A stretch of DNA of 64,000 bases from Purshia tridentata. Lineage: Eukaryota; Streptophyta; Magnoliopsida; Rosales; Rosaceae. The stretch spans positions 1 to 64,000 of the forward strand of contig QANT01004299.1 in NCBI GenBank assembly GCA_003254885.1, read 5' to 3'. Shown in pieces: positions 25,801 through 36,600 of the stretch; the stretch's first letter is position 1, and each line of letters starts with the position of its first letter. Position numbers and translations under genes: made by a program. The notes under the pieces are model-generated. The model was not told the DNA's origin, made no database searches, and saw only the letters and a program-made list of their open reading frames with translations.

Positions 25801-28800
25801 GCAGTTGTTTGAGCTGTGAGTATTTTGCGTTCCTAAATTTAAGTTTCTATGTATTCCTAGTGTTAACTGTCAGTTATTTACTTGTATGCTATGGGTCAGG
25901 AATCTTGCCAACAATGATCTGGAAGGTCCCATTCCGCATGAAATCAGTTCCTGCACGGCCTTGAATCAATTGTAGGTTATCTGATTTCTGACTTTAACAA
26001 CTTAATTTTAATTATTTTATAGAGCATCAGTATTTTTATGCATATTGATTGAATTTCATGTGATTGTTTTTTTTTTTTGCCCTTTAAGCAATGTACATGG
26101 AAATCGCCTAACTGGATCTATTCCTCTGGAATTCCGGAACCTGCAGAGCTTGACTTATCTGTGAGTTTTGATGCTGTTGAATTTTGATCATCACTTTATA
26201 TTTTAATAAACCTCATGCTTCAATTCAACCAGCTTGGAAGTTGATAGTATTAAATTTATTGGACCTTCAGGAACTTGTCAGCAAACAATTTCAGTGGAAG
26301 AATAGCAATTGAGTTGGGGCGCATCACCAATCTTGACACGTTGTAAGTTTCTATGTGTTTTATGTTTTGCTGCAAAACTTTTTTATTCGAATGGAAGACA
26401 CATTATCTTGTTAATTTTCAGGGATATGTCAAGAAATAAGTTTTCAGGCCCCGTTCCAGCTTCCGTTGGTGATCTTGAGCACCTGCTAACCTTGTAAAGT
26501 CTACTTCTATATTCGTTATGTATAGAATTCCTTGATAGCGGCATGTGACCCTTGATACACATGTTTACTTGCAGGAATTTGAGTTGTAATCATCTTGATG
26601 GTTCTTTGCCAGCAGAATTTGGGAACCTCAGGAGCGTGCAAATTATGTGAGTTTTTAATTGGAGAGATTTGTAATTATTTTCCATGGGTGAAACTTATTT
26701 TCTGTCTAACCTTGTAGTGATATGTCATTCAACAATCTCTCTGGGAGCATCCCTTCAGAGCTGGGTCAGTTGCAGAACCTTGCGGCATTGTGAGCTCCCT
26801 GCTAACTTTATTTTGTTATTTCTTGTCTCCTTATTTATGCTTCACATGTCTAGTCATATTAATTTTGTTATTTGTTGGATTTCTAAATTAGGATACTTAG
26901 CAACAACAACTTGCATGGAAAGATACCTGATCAGCTAGCCAACTGTTTCAGTCTTGCCACCTTGTGCGTTCTGATTCCTGAATCTCTTGCATGTTCATTG
27001 TTTTCTAAAGCTTTCCTAAATGTTGTTTCATCTAATATTTCAGGAATTTCTCATACAACAATCTATCAGGCGATGTACCTCTCATGCGGAACTTTTCACG
27101 ATTTGCTCCAGAAAGGTATGAAGGGGAAAACCAAATTTCTTTTGACTGTATTTACTCTTATAATGATTCATGTTTTGTCTGTTTCAGTTTCATTGGAAAC
27201 CCATTGTTGTGTGGCAACTGGTTGGGATCAATATGCAGACCTTATGTACCAAAATCCAGGGGTAAAAGTTTAACCGTGTTTTGAGCTAAAGCAATCTAGG
27301 GTATTTAACCATCATCTATATTTCATCCAAATTTAACAAATTATCTTTCTGATTTCTACTTTCAGCTCTATTCTCCAAAGCAGCAGTTGTTTGTATGGCA
27401 TTGGGCTTCATTACATTATTATCCATGGTAATAATTGCGATTTACAAGTCCAACCAACCAAAGCAATTGATGATAGGATCTAGCAAGGGTGGCCAAGGCA
27501 TGTATACCCTTTTTGTTTTTAAATTCAACTCTCTGTCTTTATTTTAAATCTCTGACCTAAAGAAGATTCACTTTTCTTTCCAGGACCTCCTAAACTTGTA
27601 ATCCTTCACATGGATATGGCTATACACACCTTTGATGATATAATGAGAATCACTGAGAATCTAAACGAAAAGTATATTATTGGGTATGGTGCTTCTAGCA
27701 CAGTGTACAAGTGTGTACTAAAGAAATCCCGACCAATGGCAATTAAGCGACTCTACAATCGGTATCCACACAACTTGAGAGAGTTTGAGACTGAACTTGA
27801 AACCATTGGCAGCATCAGGCATAGAAATGTGGTCAGCTTGCATGGGTACTCCCTGTCTCCACATGGAAATCTCCTCTTCTATGACTATATGGAAAATGGA
27901 TCGCTGTGGGATCTGCTTCATGGTTAGTTCTCGTACAGTCGTTTTTTGTTTTCAAGTTTATATGAGGTCATGATTTACATGTGATAGCTCACATTTGTCT
28001 CTCTAAAATCTTTAATGGGTATGGAAATTGCGTGTTTAGGGTAATTGAGGTTTATTTTGTCAAATCACAGATCCTTTTTCTGACTTTACATGACAGGACC
28101 GTCAAAGAAGGTTAAACTTGATTGGGAAACACGATTGAAAATAGCTGTTGGAGCTGCACAGGGACTTGCTTATCTTCACCATGATTGCAACCCCCGAATT
28201 ATTCACAGGGATGTAAAATCCTCAAATATTCTGCTAGATGAGAATTTTGAGGCTCGCCTCTCTGATTTTGGAATTGCAAAATCCATCCCGACTGCTAAGA
28301 CTCATGCATCAACTTATGTTCTTGGAACAATCGGCTACATCGATCCAGAATATGCTCGGACTTCTCGGCTCAATGAAAAATCTGATGTATATAGCTTTGG
28401 CATTGTGCTTCTGGAGCTGCTGACTGGGAAAAAGGCTGTGGACAAGGAATCTAACTTGCATCAACTGGTAGGTTTCTACGTCTAACTTGCGAATGGAGAT
28501 TATAACTTTGATGATCAGTGTGGTAAAGAACTTAGTGGTCATTGTTATTTTGTTACTACAACAAAAAAAAAAATTTATATTTATTTTTTCCATATTATCG
28601 TCTTTAAATGCGTTTGACATGAGGATTTTTTGTCTCAGATTTTGTCCAAGGCAGATAACAATACAGTAATGGATGCTGTTGACCCAGAGGTTTCTGTTAC
28701 TTGCATGGATTTATCTCATGTCAGGAAGAGCTTCCAACTTGCTCTATTGTGCACCAAGCGCAACCCTGCCGAGAGACCAACCATGCACGAGGTTGCTAGG

Positions 28801-28998
28801 GTTTTGGTCTCCCTCCTTCCAATCACTCCCACAAAAGCGTGTTCTGCTCTTCCGAAGGGTGGTATTGACTATGGGAAATTCGTGGTTGACAAGGGATCAC
28901 AGCAGCAGCCTCCGCCATGTGTCCAGCAAGAGAGTAATTCATCCGATGCTCAGTGGTTCGTGCGCTTTGGTGAAGTTATATCTAAGAATACCCTTTGA
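22858..28998 (+). CDS. ERL1: ERECTA-LIKE LRR receptor kinase, ERL1/ERL2 type (27 exons)
   Basis: Exons 1-2 are 22858-22966 and 23540-23678. Exons 3-22 each carry one LRR (23797-23868, 23961-24032, 24116-24187, 24271-24342, 24504-24575, 24757-24828, 24924-24995, 25107-25175, 25258-25329, 25435-25506, 25589-25660, 25744-25815, 25900-25971, 26089-26160, 26271-26342, 26422-26493, 26575-26646, 26718-26789, 26892-26963, 27044-27115). The last five are 27188-27261, 27366-27497, 27584-27922, 28097-28467 and 28639-28998. Total 986 aa. Seen: a signal peptide; an N-terminal Cys pair (CSWRGVYC); about 20 plant LRRs; a C-terminal pair ([10 protein letters not shown]); one membrane helix ([19 protein letters not shown]); and an intact kinase with [25 protein letters not shown] and SDFGIAK. 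The tail [19 protein letters not shown] is typical of ERL1/ERL2. Known: ERECTA-family receptors perceive EPF/EPFL peptides with TMM and set stomatal patterning and organ growth. The intron after exon 24 begins with GC. Confidence 0.96.
27498..27583 (+). other. GC-AG intron in the ERL1-like gene
   Basis: The only junction that keeps the juxtamembrane frame (..[17 protein letters not shown]..) puts the donor at CAAG|GCATGT and the acceptor at TTTCCAG|GACC. The nearby GT at 27502 would lead to an immediate stop. GC donors make up about 1% of plant introns. Confidence 0.85.
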
Positions 28999-29939
28999 AG
29001 TTTGTTGTTGCTGTGTTTTGCAAACTTTTAAATAGAAAAATTATTGGGCTAAAGTCGGATAGGGAAAATCCCAAGTTTTGGTTCAGATGGGTTAAGTGAA
29101 TACATAAGCTATTGTATCGACCTGGTAACAGGTGCATAGTTAGCGTTTTGTATCGACCTGGTATCACCGTGTTAGTAAAATTTGAGAAGGAAAAGTAGTA
29201 GTGTTTATAACGTTTTGTTTTGGTTTAAATTAAAATACTCGATGCCAGAGGAGGTAAAAGCTGGTTTTAATTTATTTGCTGGAAATCATGTCCAAAGGTT
29301 TGTTTTAAAGTCTGCACGCTTTTTCTTTCTGAAACACTGAAAGGGGTTCACGAGAATTTATGTTTGCTCAGAGCATTGATAACCTGAGAAACATCAAAGT
29401 TAATGCTCCTTGATGCATGAGATTTGGCTTGTCTGTGTTATTGGGTCCCACGCCCCACTCACTATTCAATTAATTTCTTGTAAACGAAAAAGTGGCGTTT
29501 TTTAAGGTTACAGTCAAATCTCTGAGAGTCTATAAATGGTGCCAATTACTCTAATTGGGTGGGCATGCTGGGTTAAAGTGTGACAAAGGAATTATTTTCG
29601 CGACACTACTTCTACGGTTCCGCCCAATCCCAATTCCAGGGTCCTATCCTATGGCATATTATGATTAAAAATCAATAGAGTCCGAATTCCAATTAACCCG
29701 CAGGGGAGATATTCAATTTCTTTTTTTATTTTGTTCAAATTTTCAAAAAAAACAACTTCTAAGCACTTGCCTATGTGACATAAACAGATTGCTTGCATGT
29801 TGCCATTGCTACCTGCTGTTGCAGTGTTCTAATTCAGAGATCCTCCCACAATGATATTCTGGCATACTGCTTTCTACTGAAACCCTGTGATTTTTCTTTG
29901 ACTACATTTGTCATCATCTACAACTTAAATGTTACAAGA
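28999..29939. other. Convergent intergenic region between ERL1-like and TPX2-like genes
   Basis: The two genes point at each other, so both 3' untranslated regions lie here. The phrase TTGTATCGACCTGGTA occurs twice (near 29113 and 29149), a short direct repeat just after the ERL1-like stop. No other gene is supported. Confidence 0.5.
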
Positions 29940-32900
29940 CTATGAGAGTTCCATGGAAAGAAGAATCGCCTGCAAATTAAATGAGCAAGAAACTACTCAA
30001 TCATATAGCTATAAATGTATGGTAACTCCAATAATCTATAAAAATATACCTCATGTTTTTTGTGAAAATTGGGCCTGTTCTCTTTTGTGACCTTGCTTCG
30101 AATAATGGAAGCAACCATGTCTTGAACCAAACAAAAAAAAGTTTGGAGAACACATACAAGTTTCTGAGCTTCTTAGGATCACGTTTTTAAAGAGATTAAC
30201 CTTAGCAGGCTGAGACACTTTTTGACTGTGGTTTTGCATCATGCTGTGCTTCACAGGCAAGAGACATCTGCCAATCATGCCAAGTTAGAGAATGAGAAAA
30301 CGGAGATAAAAATATTTATCGAAAAAACACATAAATTGCTGAAACTTTTACATATATATACATTTGTGCATGTGTTTTTGTACAAAACTGAGTTGAATCC
30401 TTAAGAAATGTGTTGCCATAAGTGGGGACCTCCCACTATTTTTCAACACATAAATCAGTAAACTTTTGTTGTTCACCATTATTAGGTGCAATTAACCATT
30501 TATTAGCATTTGAAATTATTATTCTTCTAACATTTAGATCAGATCGTACCTGACTAAATAAATCTGTTGGTGGTTCCTTTTGAAACCTCCTGTCACTTGA
30601 AAGCTTTATGTCCTAGAGACAAGTTATAGTGTTGCGTTAAAAAAAGAAAAAAGATAAAAAAAGGTAAACTCTCCCCAATAATCAAAGAAAAAGGCTTGGT
30701 CAGTAGATTACCCTTGGCACTCTGCTTGCCTCTTTGATATTTTGGAAAACACCAATTTCTCTTTTACTTGAAAGTTTCTGCATCAAGCACCAAATGGCTC
30801 AACAAAAGATTATTACTGATAATACAAACTCAATTCATATTTTGTATATACTGATATTTAAATTACCTTGTTTTTAAGAGAGCAAGCTGTGCATTTATAT
30901 GCCATTTCACTTTTCTCTTGCTTTAAGGCATAGACAGAGTTTGGTCTGTGAAAAAGAGTAATAATTGACAACATTAAATAGCAACCATACTCTCAATAAG
31001 ATTACTCTGAAAGATTGTAATCATAAGTATTTTCATGTATGAAGCATTGAAAATCATAAAGAATGGACAACTGGAACAAAAGAGGATACATATGTTTATA
31101 CGTTTAGCTTCAAAATTGACAAGTTCAAAAAGCATAGGTTGTTTACCCTTTAATCCCTGTAGTTTCTTTTTGTGATAAGCAACTATAATTAGGTGTATTT
31201 GTGTCCTGCAATGAGAAGATTAGTTGGTCATGAGAATGGAGAAAGTGAGTTCACAATCACATAGTGATAAAGGGAAAAGATCCTCTAAAAAAAAAAAAAG
31301 GGGGGGAAAATATTTGAAGGCTTACGTTATTAAATTTAAATGTGTGTTGCATACTTTTCTCCGGTGTCCTCAGGTGAAACACCTGAGTAAAAATCAAATA
31401 AGGAACTGTTAAGAGAAATATTATGAAGTGCATATACTACCTCAGGTCAAATTGCTGAGACAATGTTTATGATTACTTGAAACTCTGTTCGTTGTAGTGT
31501 GCTTGTTTTAGGCAATGGAGAAGCCTTGAAAATCTGCACAGCGCAATACCAATCCATTAAAAGATAAAAAAATTGTACAAATTTTCAAAGTCTTCCAAAT
31601 TACAAAACCAACAATTTCATTTTCTTTTAAAAGACTATTAACTCCAAGTACAAACTCTTATGTTCAAGGGGCGATAAAGGAATAGACACTTGCTTTTGCT
31701 TGTTCGCCTGATTTAGCATGAATCTTATACCTGAAAATCAGAATTCATAAGATGGCACAACATCTTGTAATCTCATTAGATACAGTTTCTTATATCAAAC
31801 CCCACATGTCTAATGAAAAATATTTATCAAAATCCAGCAAGAAGTGAATATACCTTCGTCTTTGTGCCCTATGTGCTGTTTCCAAATTTGGTTCTCTAGG
31901 AACTGTAACTTTAGGTCTAGCAACATCAGCTCCAACCTGCATTACACCACAAAACATTATTATTTGGCATGAAAATAATTTCTTTTTCCTTTTTTAACGT
32001 TCAAAACAGAAAATCTTATTGATTTTATATAAGATGTATATATAATGGACCATGGATATTACATTGACAAAATATCTGCAGAAACAATGACATGTTAAAC
32101 CAGGATCAATATAGATTAGAAAAAAAAAAAACTGATATTAGTGCAGTATGTATATTACCTTTTCCGGCACCTTATGTAACCAAAGAGGTTGATGCTTAAG
32201 TTGAGAAACCTGCTTTCAAAAAATTCTAACAGCTTAAAAACAAACTCATATATATATATATATCCATCAGGAAAGAGATTAGACTACGTATAAGTTCTCC
32301 AATAGAATGATTTCAACAACAGATCAAATAGATCAAAGATGCCAAACTATCATATAATTAAAGAAAAGTGCACCTTGCGTAAATATCCAGCCTCCAACTT
32401 CTGCCTTTTAGTAGCTACACTATCAAATAATGGAGAACTCTGTGAATTCTCATCGAATTTCACTGGCTTCTTCTCAAACCTAAGCAATTAAGAATTGAAA
32501 ATGGAAGAAATAGAAAAATAAAACACCAAACCATTAAGAATATCATATACTTCCAGAAAAGAAACATCATTAGATTTCAAATTACAACATTTACAAGTGC
32601 CCACAGCAAATGAAACAATATATGCTTCAACAACTTTCAGTACAACCTGGTAAATGACAATCTTGTCTTACCAATGATTGGAATATATGTGTGTGTGTAT
32701 ATATATATATATATGTATATTATCAGCAGGGATGATACATACAGTTACACCTTCAAATTCAATACGGAAAAATGTAATTTGTAAATAAAGAAAAGACAAG
32801 CCTCTTTTGCCAATGAAGATGACACTAGAGAAGAGTTTTACACCTCCTCAATGTTCGGTTGGAGTGAACTTCTCGACGCTGATTTTGCTTGGCCAAGTGA

Positions 32901-33996
32901 CTTGCTGTTGGTTTCATTAAAGTTGAACTCCTTGATAGACGTGGCTTGACTGACGACTTCTTTTTAGCTTTTGGACTATTTTGAGCCACGCGATTAGTAA
33001 GTATTAATCCTGTACAAATATGAATCTCCAGCTACTTATATAAGAAAGAGAGTGAATTAAGTTACAGTAAGAATTAATTTCATGCATGGTTAATAGTTAA
33101 TACAGATGATTATACAAACTTGTTTCTTATCAGATTATGATGTTGCACAAGAAGTTGATATTAGTAAAATCAAAAAGTACGTACCTCCCCTGTTATCTTC
33201 TTCAACTGGATATACCACAGCTTCCATGCAATTACTTGAGCCACTGCTGACAGATCTAATGCTTTTAACCACTTTCGATTCAGCATAGGTTTTTTCATGT
33301 CCCGGAAGATTGCCTTTGTACCAGTTCAGCAGTTTTACAATGAAAGCTAAAAAAAATTACATGAATAAAAAGAGAGAGAGAGTTAGTGGTAGACTTTGTA
33401 AAGCATTCAATGATTACCAAAAAAAAACCATGTGGCTAAAATTGGAGATGCTTCTTTCCAGAGTTTTGTATGTTCAAAATAAAAACACCAAACAAAAAAC
33501 CAATAAAGACACAACTTTTAAATCACAAAACTGTGACACACAAAACATCAAATTAAAGATCATTACTTTACCACATCAGAAATTTTGAAGTTTTAAGGAC
33601 ATGAATTGGAAAACCATTTCATACCACGCTAATTGTATTCCATTGACTCTAAACTAAATTACAATTACAATTACAATTCAAAGCAGACCTAATCTTTTCA
33701 AATCAAGCAAGGTCCACGCGTAGAAAGCGAAAATAATTAGCAGAGAAGGATCAACAACATGATGATCCAAATCCACATTTTAGGAACATGATTAAACGCA
33801 AACAATGGTCTCTAAATCGCTTACGTGAAGGCGGATAGCTTCGGGCATATTGGAACCAGCCTTCGGCTTCTGTGGCCTCCCAATCCGTTTCAGGCTGAGT
33901 GAAATCGTAGAACCGCGGCGCATCAAACTCGTAGTCCATATCAATATCTTCGTTCATGTAAGGTTCTCTAACAAACTCCCCCAATTCTTCGTCCAT
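29940..33996 (-). CDS. TPX2-like microtubule-associated protein lacking the C-terminal half (16 exons)
   Basis: Exons in transcript order: 33825-33996, 33185-33313, 32844-33009, 32374-32479, 32159-32209, 31854-31936, 31694-31730, 31477-31533, 31326-31382, 31147-31205, 30867-30945, 30712-30777, 30550-30612, 30219-30267, 30050-30120, 29940-29969; 424 aa. Seen: an acidic start with DMDYEFDAPRFYDF, the Aurora-binding type motif of plant TPX2; STLMKPTASHLAKQNQ; and the TPX2 central (importin-binding) region KVTVPREPNLETAHRAQRRR, IFKASPLPKTS, TEFQ|VFHLRTPEKS, then DRRFQKEPPTDLFSQ. Full-length plant TPX2 is about 750 aa and ends with the C-terminal TPX2 domain; here translation stops at AILLSMELS soon after. 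Known: TPX2 activates Aurora kinase and nucleates spindle microtubules downstream of Ran. This copy resembles shorter plant relatives, and its retained function is inferred. The intron between exons 7 and 8 uses a GC donor. Exons 14-16 are the least certain. Confidence 0.85.
31534..31693 (-). other. Probable GC-AG intron in the TPX2-like gene
   Basis: Read on the minus strand, exon 7 ends GAACAAGCAAAA and the intron starts GCAAGT, the favoured GC-donor hexamer. The acceptor is TGTGCAG|ATTTTC. The alternative GT donor four bases downstream shifts the frame and meets a stop in exon 8, whereas the GC choice joins GEQAK to IFKASPLPK in the family's expected frame. Confidence 0.7.
32247..32263. 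repeat. (AT)n microsatellite in TPX2-like intron
   Basis: A short uninterrupted run of TA units between the exons ending at 32209 and starting at 32374. Confidence 0.8.
32686..32720. repeat. Compound (TG)n(TA)n microsatellite in TPX2-like intron
   Basis: About five TG units pass into about ten TA units within the intron between 32479 and 32844. Confidence 0.8.
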
Positions 33997-34040
33997 ATCT
34001 CTCTCTCTCTCTCTCCCTCTCTCCCACTCCCTCTCTCTGT
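33997..34040. repeat. CT-rich tract in the TPX2-like 5' leader
   Basis: On the plus strand CT and CCCT units run directly up to the start codon, so the transcript leader is a GA-rich tract ending at the ATG (33996). Confidence 0.75.
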
Positions 34041-35267
34041 TGTCTACAATGGCAGCCCCTCTGAACCACGTTTCAGGCAAAGAAACCAAGGAATTCCACG
34101 CGCAATTTATAATTTGTTTACTTTCATTTTTCATAAATTGTAGAATTTCATTCTCCTGCTGATTTCTAAGAAAAGCTCTGGATTACAATCAATTCAACGA
34201 GGTCTACGATTTTCCCTCTCTTTATCTCTCTGTCTCGTAAAATTGGAGGGAATTGAGAGAACCTTCCCGGGAAATGACAAAGAGAGGGAGAGAAAGCTGA
34301 TGCTATATAATAAATGCTATTCGATTATGTGAAACCCTAGTTGTGATTTGTCTAAACCAGAAAGGGAATGTTTATGTTTGATTTTTTGGGGCGAAATTTA
34401 CGGTTTTGTTTAAAGAAGCAAGAAAGGAAAGAGACGAAGACAGAACAGAAAAGAGAAGGTGGAGACCGGACTTGTTTTTTTCGCGCCCAAGTTTGAGAGA
34501 TCGGTCCAAATTTTTGAACTTGTGGGCTCCAGTCCACTACCCAAACAATTGTTGTTATCTTTACCAAAAAAATAAAATATTTGTTATTATGGCATCAATC
34601 ATTTTGTCTATGCTCCACCCCAAAATCACAAAAATAACACATTTTGTAAGCCAAAATTTTTTAAATATATTATATAAGCAATAATATTAAGAATTCTAAA
34701 TTGGGTTAAATAATATTCTGAAATATATTATGCTTGGAGTGGGGCATGTATGACTAAATGACACATTAACACATCATGTGGAATCCAAATTTGAGATTAC
34801 TAGTAATGTTCATTATATATGTATGTATGGATTGAAAGAAAATATTTACTCTCCTTTTTTGTTTGAGCAAATTTTAATAGGTAACTATCGGCAAATTATT
34901 CACCGATAGATGTATATTATTAATGAAAAATCATTATTCAAAATGTCTGTTTTAGTATAGGAATAAAAACTTCATATTCAACAACAACAAAAAAGATAGT
35001 CCAAAACTAGTGCATATATCTAAAATAGTCCAAATCTCAAATATTTGACTTAAACGCATAAATCCAAAATAGTAATTATTATTATTTTGAGGAAGGAGGA
35101 TTTCAGAAACTCAGGGACTATAGATAATGGGTCCCTTTTCTCCAACAGCCACAAATTTCCTAACACTGAGAAGAACTCTTGGATGTATTAACAAGCCAAA
35201 AGGATTCACACGTGGTATGGATTCATCATCGTATAAATAATCTAAAATGAATCCATGAACATCGAGT
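34041..35267. other. Promoter of TPX2-like gene and spacer before tRNA
   Basis: This contains the TPX2-like promoter, including a telo-box-like AAACCCTAG at 34332-34340, about 340 bases from the ATG. AT-rich DNA follows, with no gene I can support. Confidence 0.45.
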
Positions 35268-35341
35268 GGCCTATTAGCTCAGCTGGTTAGAGCGTCGTGC
35301 TAATAACGCGAAGGTCGCAGGTTCGAAACCTGCATGGGCCA
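35268..35341 (+). tRNA. tRNA-Ile (anticodon AAT)
   Basis: A complete 74-nt cloverleaf with no intron. The acceptor arm GGCCTAT pairs with ATGGGCC with one G-U. The D-arm is TAGCTCAGCTGGTTAGAGC (A box). The anticodon loop CTAATAA carries anticodon AAT, the major eukaryotic isoleucine decoder. The T-arm GGTTCGAAACC is the B box, and the discriminator base is A. A T-rich stretch with TTTTA follows as a likely Pol III terminator. CCA is not encoded, as expected for a nuclear gene. Confidence 0.96.
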
Positions 35342-36600
35342 TTTTAAAATACTTTTAACTTTCATTAATCATTTGTTACCAAATATAACCATGACCTGCA
35401 ATATTCCAATGCCTTGCGCTTCTTAAATGAACTGAGGCTATTATACAATTTTTGCCATTCGAACACAACTTTAACTTTGGTTGACAGAATGTTACCACAT
35501 CCTGATTTCACTAGGTGAGGTTATTATTTGATTTCACTAAGTAATGTTTTTTATACCTGAATTTTTTAGGCCATCTCATGCTATATTGCTATGGTTGGTT
35601 TGCTCTGCCGCTCATAAATCCATATTGATCAAGTGAGTTGGCCTCACCTGTTACATTTTCAGTAATTAATTCAAAATTCACCAGGTGGAACCTGGACTGT
35701 TAGGTACTCATAGACTTTCATAACAGCTGGCAAATTGCTAGTCTGTACTATTATGTCAAAAGGGGCAGACCATCCAACCATTTTCATTAATCCAACTACA
35801 ATTGACTTGTTGCATGCTTACCTTGGAAAGCGAATGGTTAGGACAATAGATTGCCTCTTGTTTTATATCAATCAAGGTGACAAATTATTGTGTGTGACAT
35901 AGTGTTATCAATTCATTTAAATTATAACACATGTATAATTATTAATTTCTAAAATTTCAAACTTTAAAAAATATCTTTAAAATCATATATATGTTATAAT
36001 TTAAATAAGTTCATAACACTATGTCATCATATCACATAGTGTTACAATTATTATAAAAGAAATATTATATACTCATTGTATATAAAATTTTTATAAGAGG
36101 AGCATTGTATATAGCCTAATTTATAACCAACAAAACCTGAATTGTCCATAATAACAACAAAGGTCCCACTTGTACTAATTTAGAAAAATAGAATGCCATC
36201 TTAAAATTTGGGTTGTTTTAAGTTTTCTCTTCTATTTTTAAAATTTATACAATAGCAAATTTGAAAATGATTTGAAATTTAAAAATTGTTTTTGTTACAA
36301 TATTGAAAATTTTGAATTTGAAAACCATCTTTCTATATTTTATGAAAAAATAGAAGGTTTTTGATAATTTATACATTCTAAGTTTCTCACCATCTTACCC
36401 AAGTTCCCAACACCAATTTTATTTTCAAAACATATCCTTTATATTTGAATTTTTTTTAAAAAGTGTTTTAAAATCTTATACCAAACCTATCCAACTTTGT
36501 GGAGGCAACAGCAAAACTGCAAAGCACACACACTTCCCTCGCAATCTCAGTCTCACTCTCTCCACCAACCAACAGGCAACGCGAGGCCTCGCATTAGCCG
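35342..36600. other. Intergenic region, tRNA to ACS12-like gene
   Basis: No coding region is supported. It includes a fold-back element at 35895-36026 and, from about 36480, the GC-richer promoter and leader of the aminotransferase gene. Confidence 0.5.
35895..36026. mobile_element. Fold-back (palindromic) MITE-like element, about 130 bp
   Basis: The left arm TGACATAGTGTTATC..TTTAAATTATAACA and the reverse complement of the right arm TGACATAGTGTTATG..TTTAAATTATAACA match over about 40 bp with few changes, around an AT-rich loop of roughly 45-50 bp. A further copy of the end sequence (CACATAGTGTTAC) follows at 36033. Transcribed, it would form a long hairpin. No protein is encoded. Confidence 0.75.
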
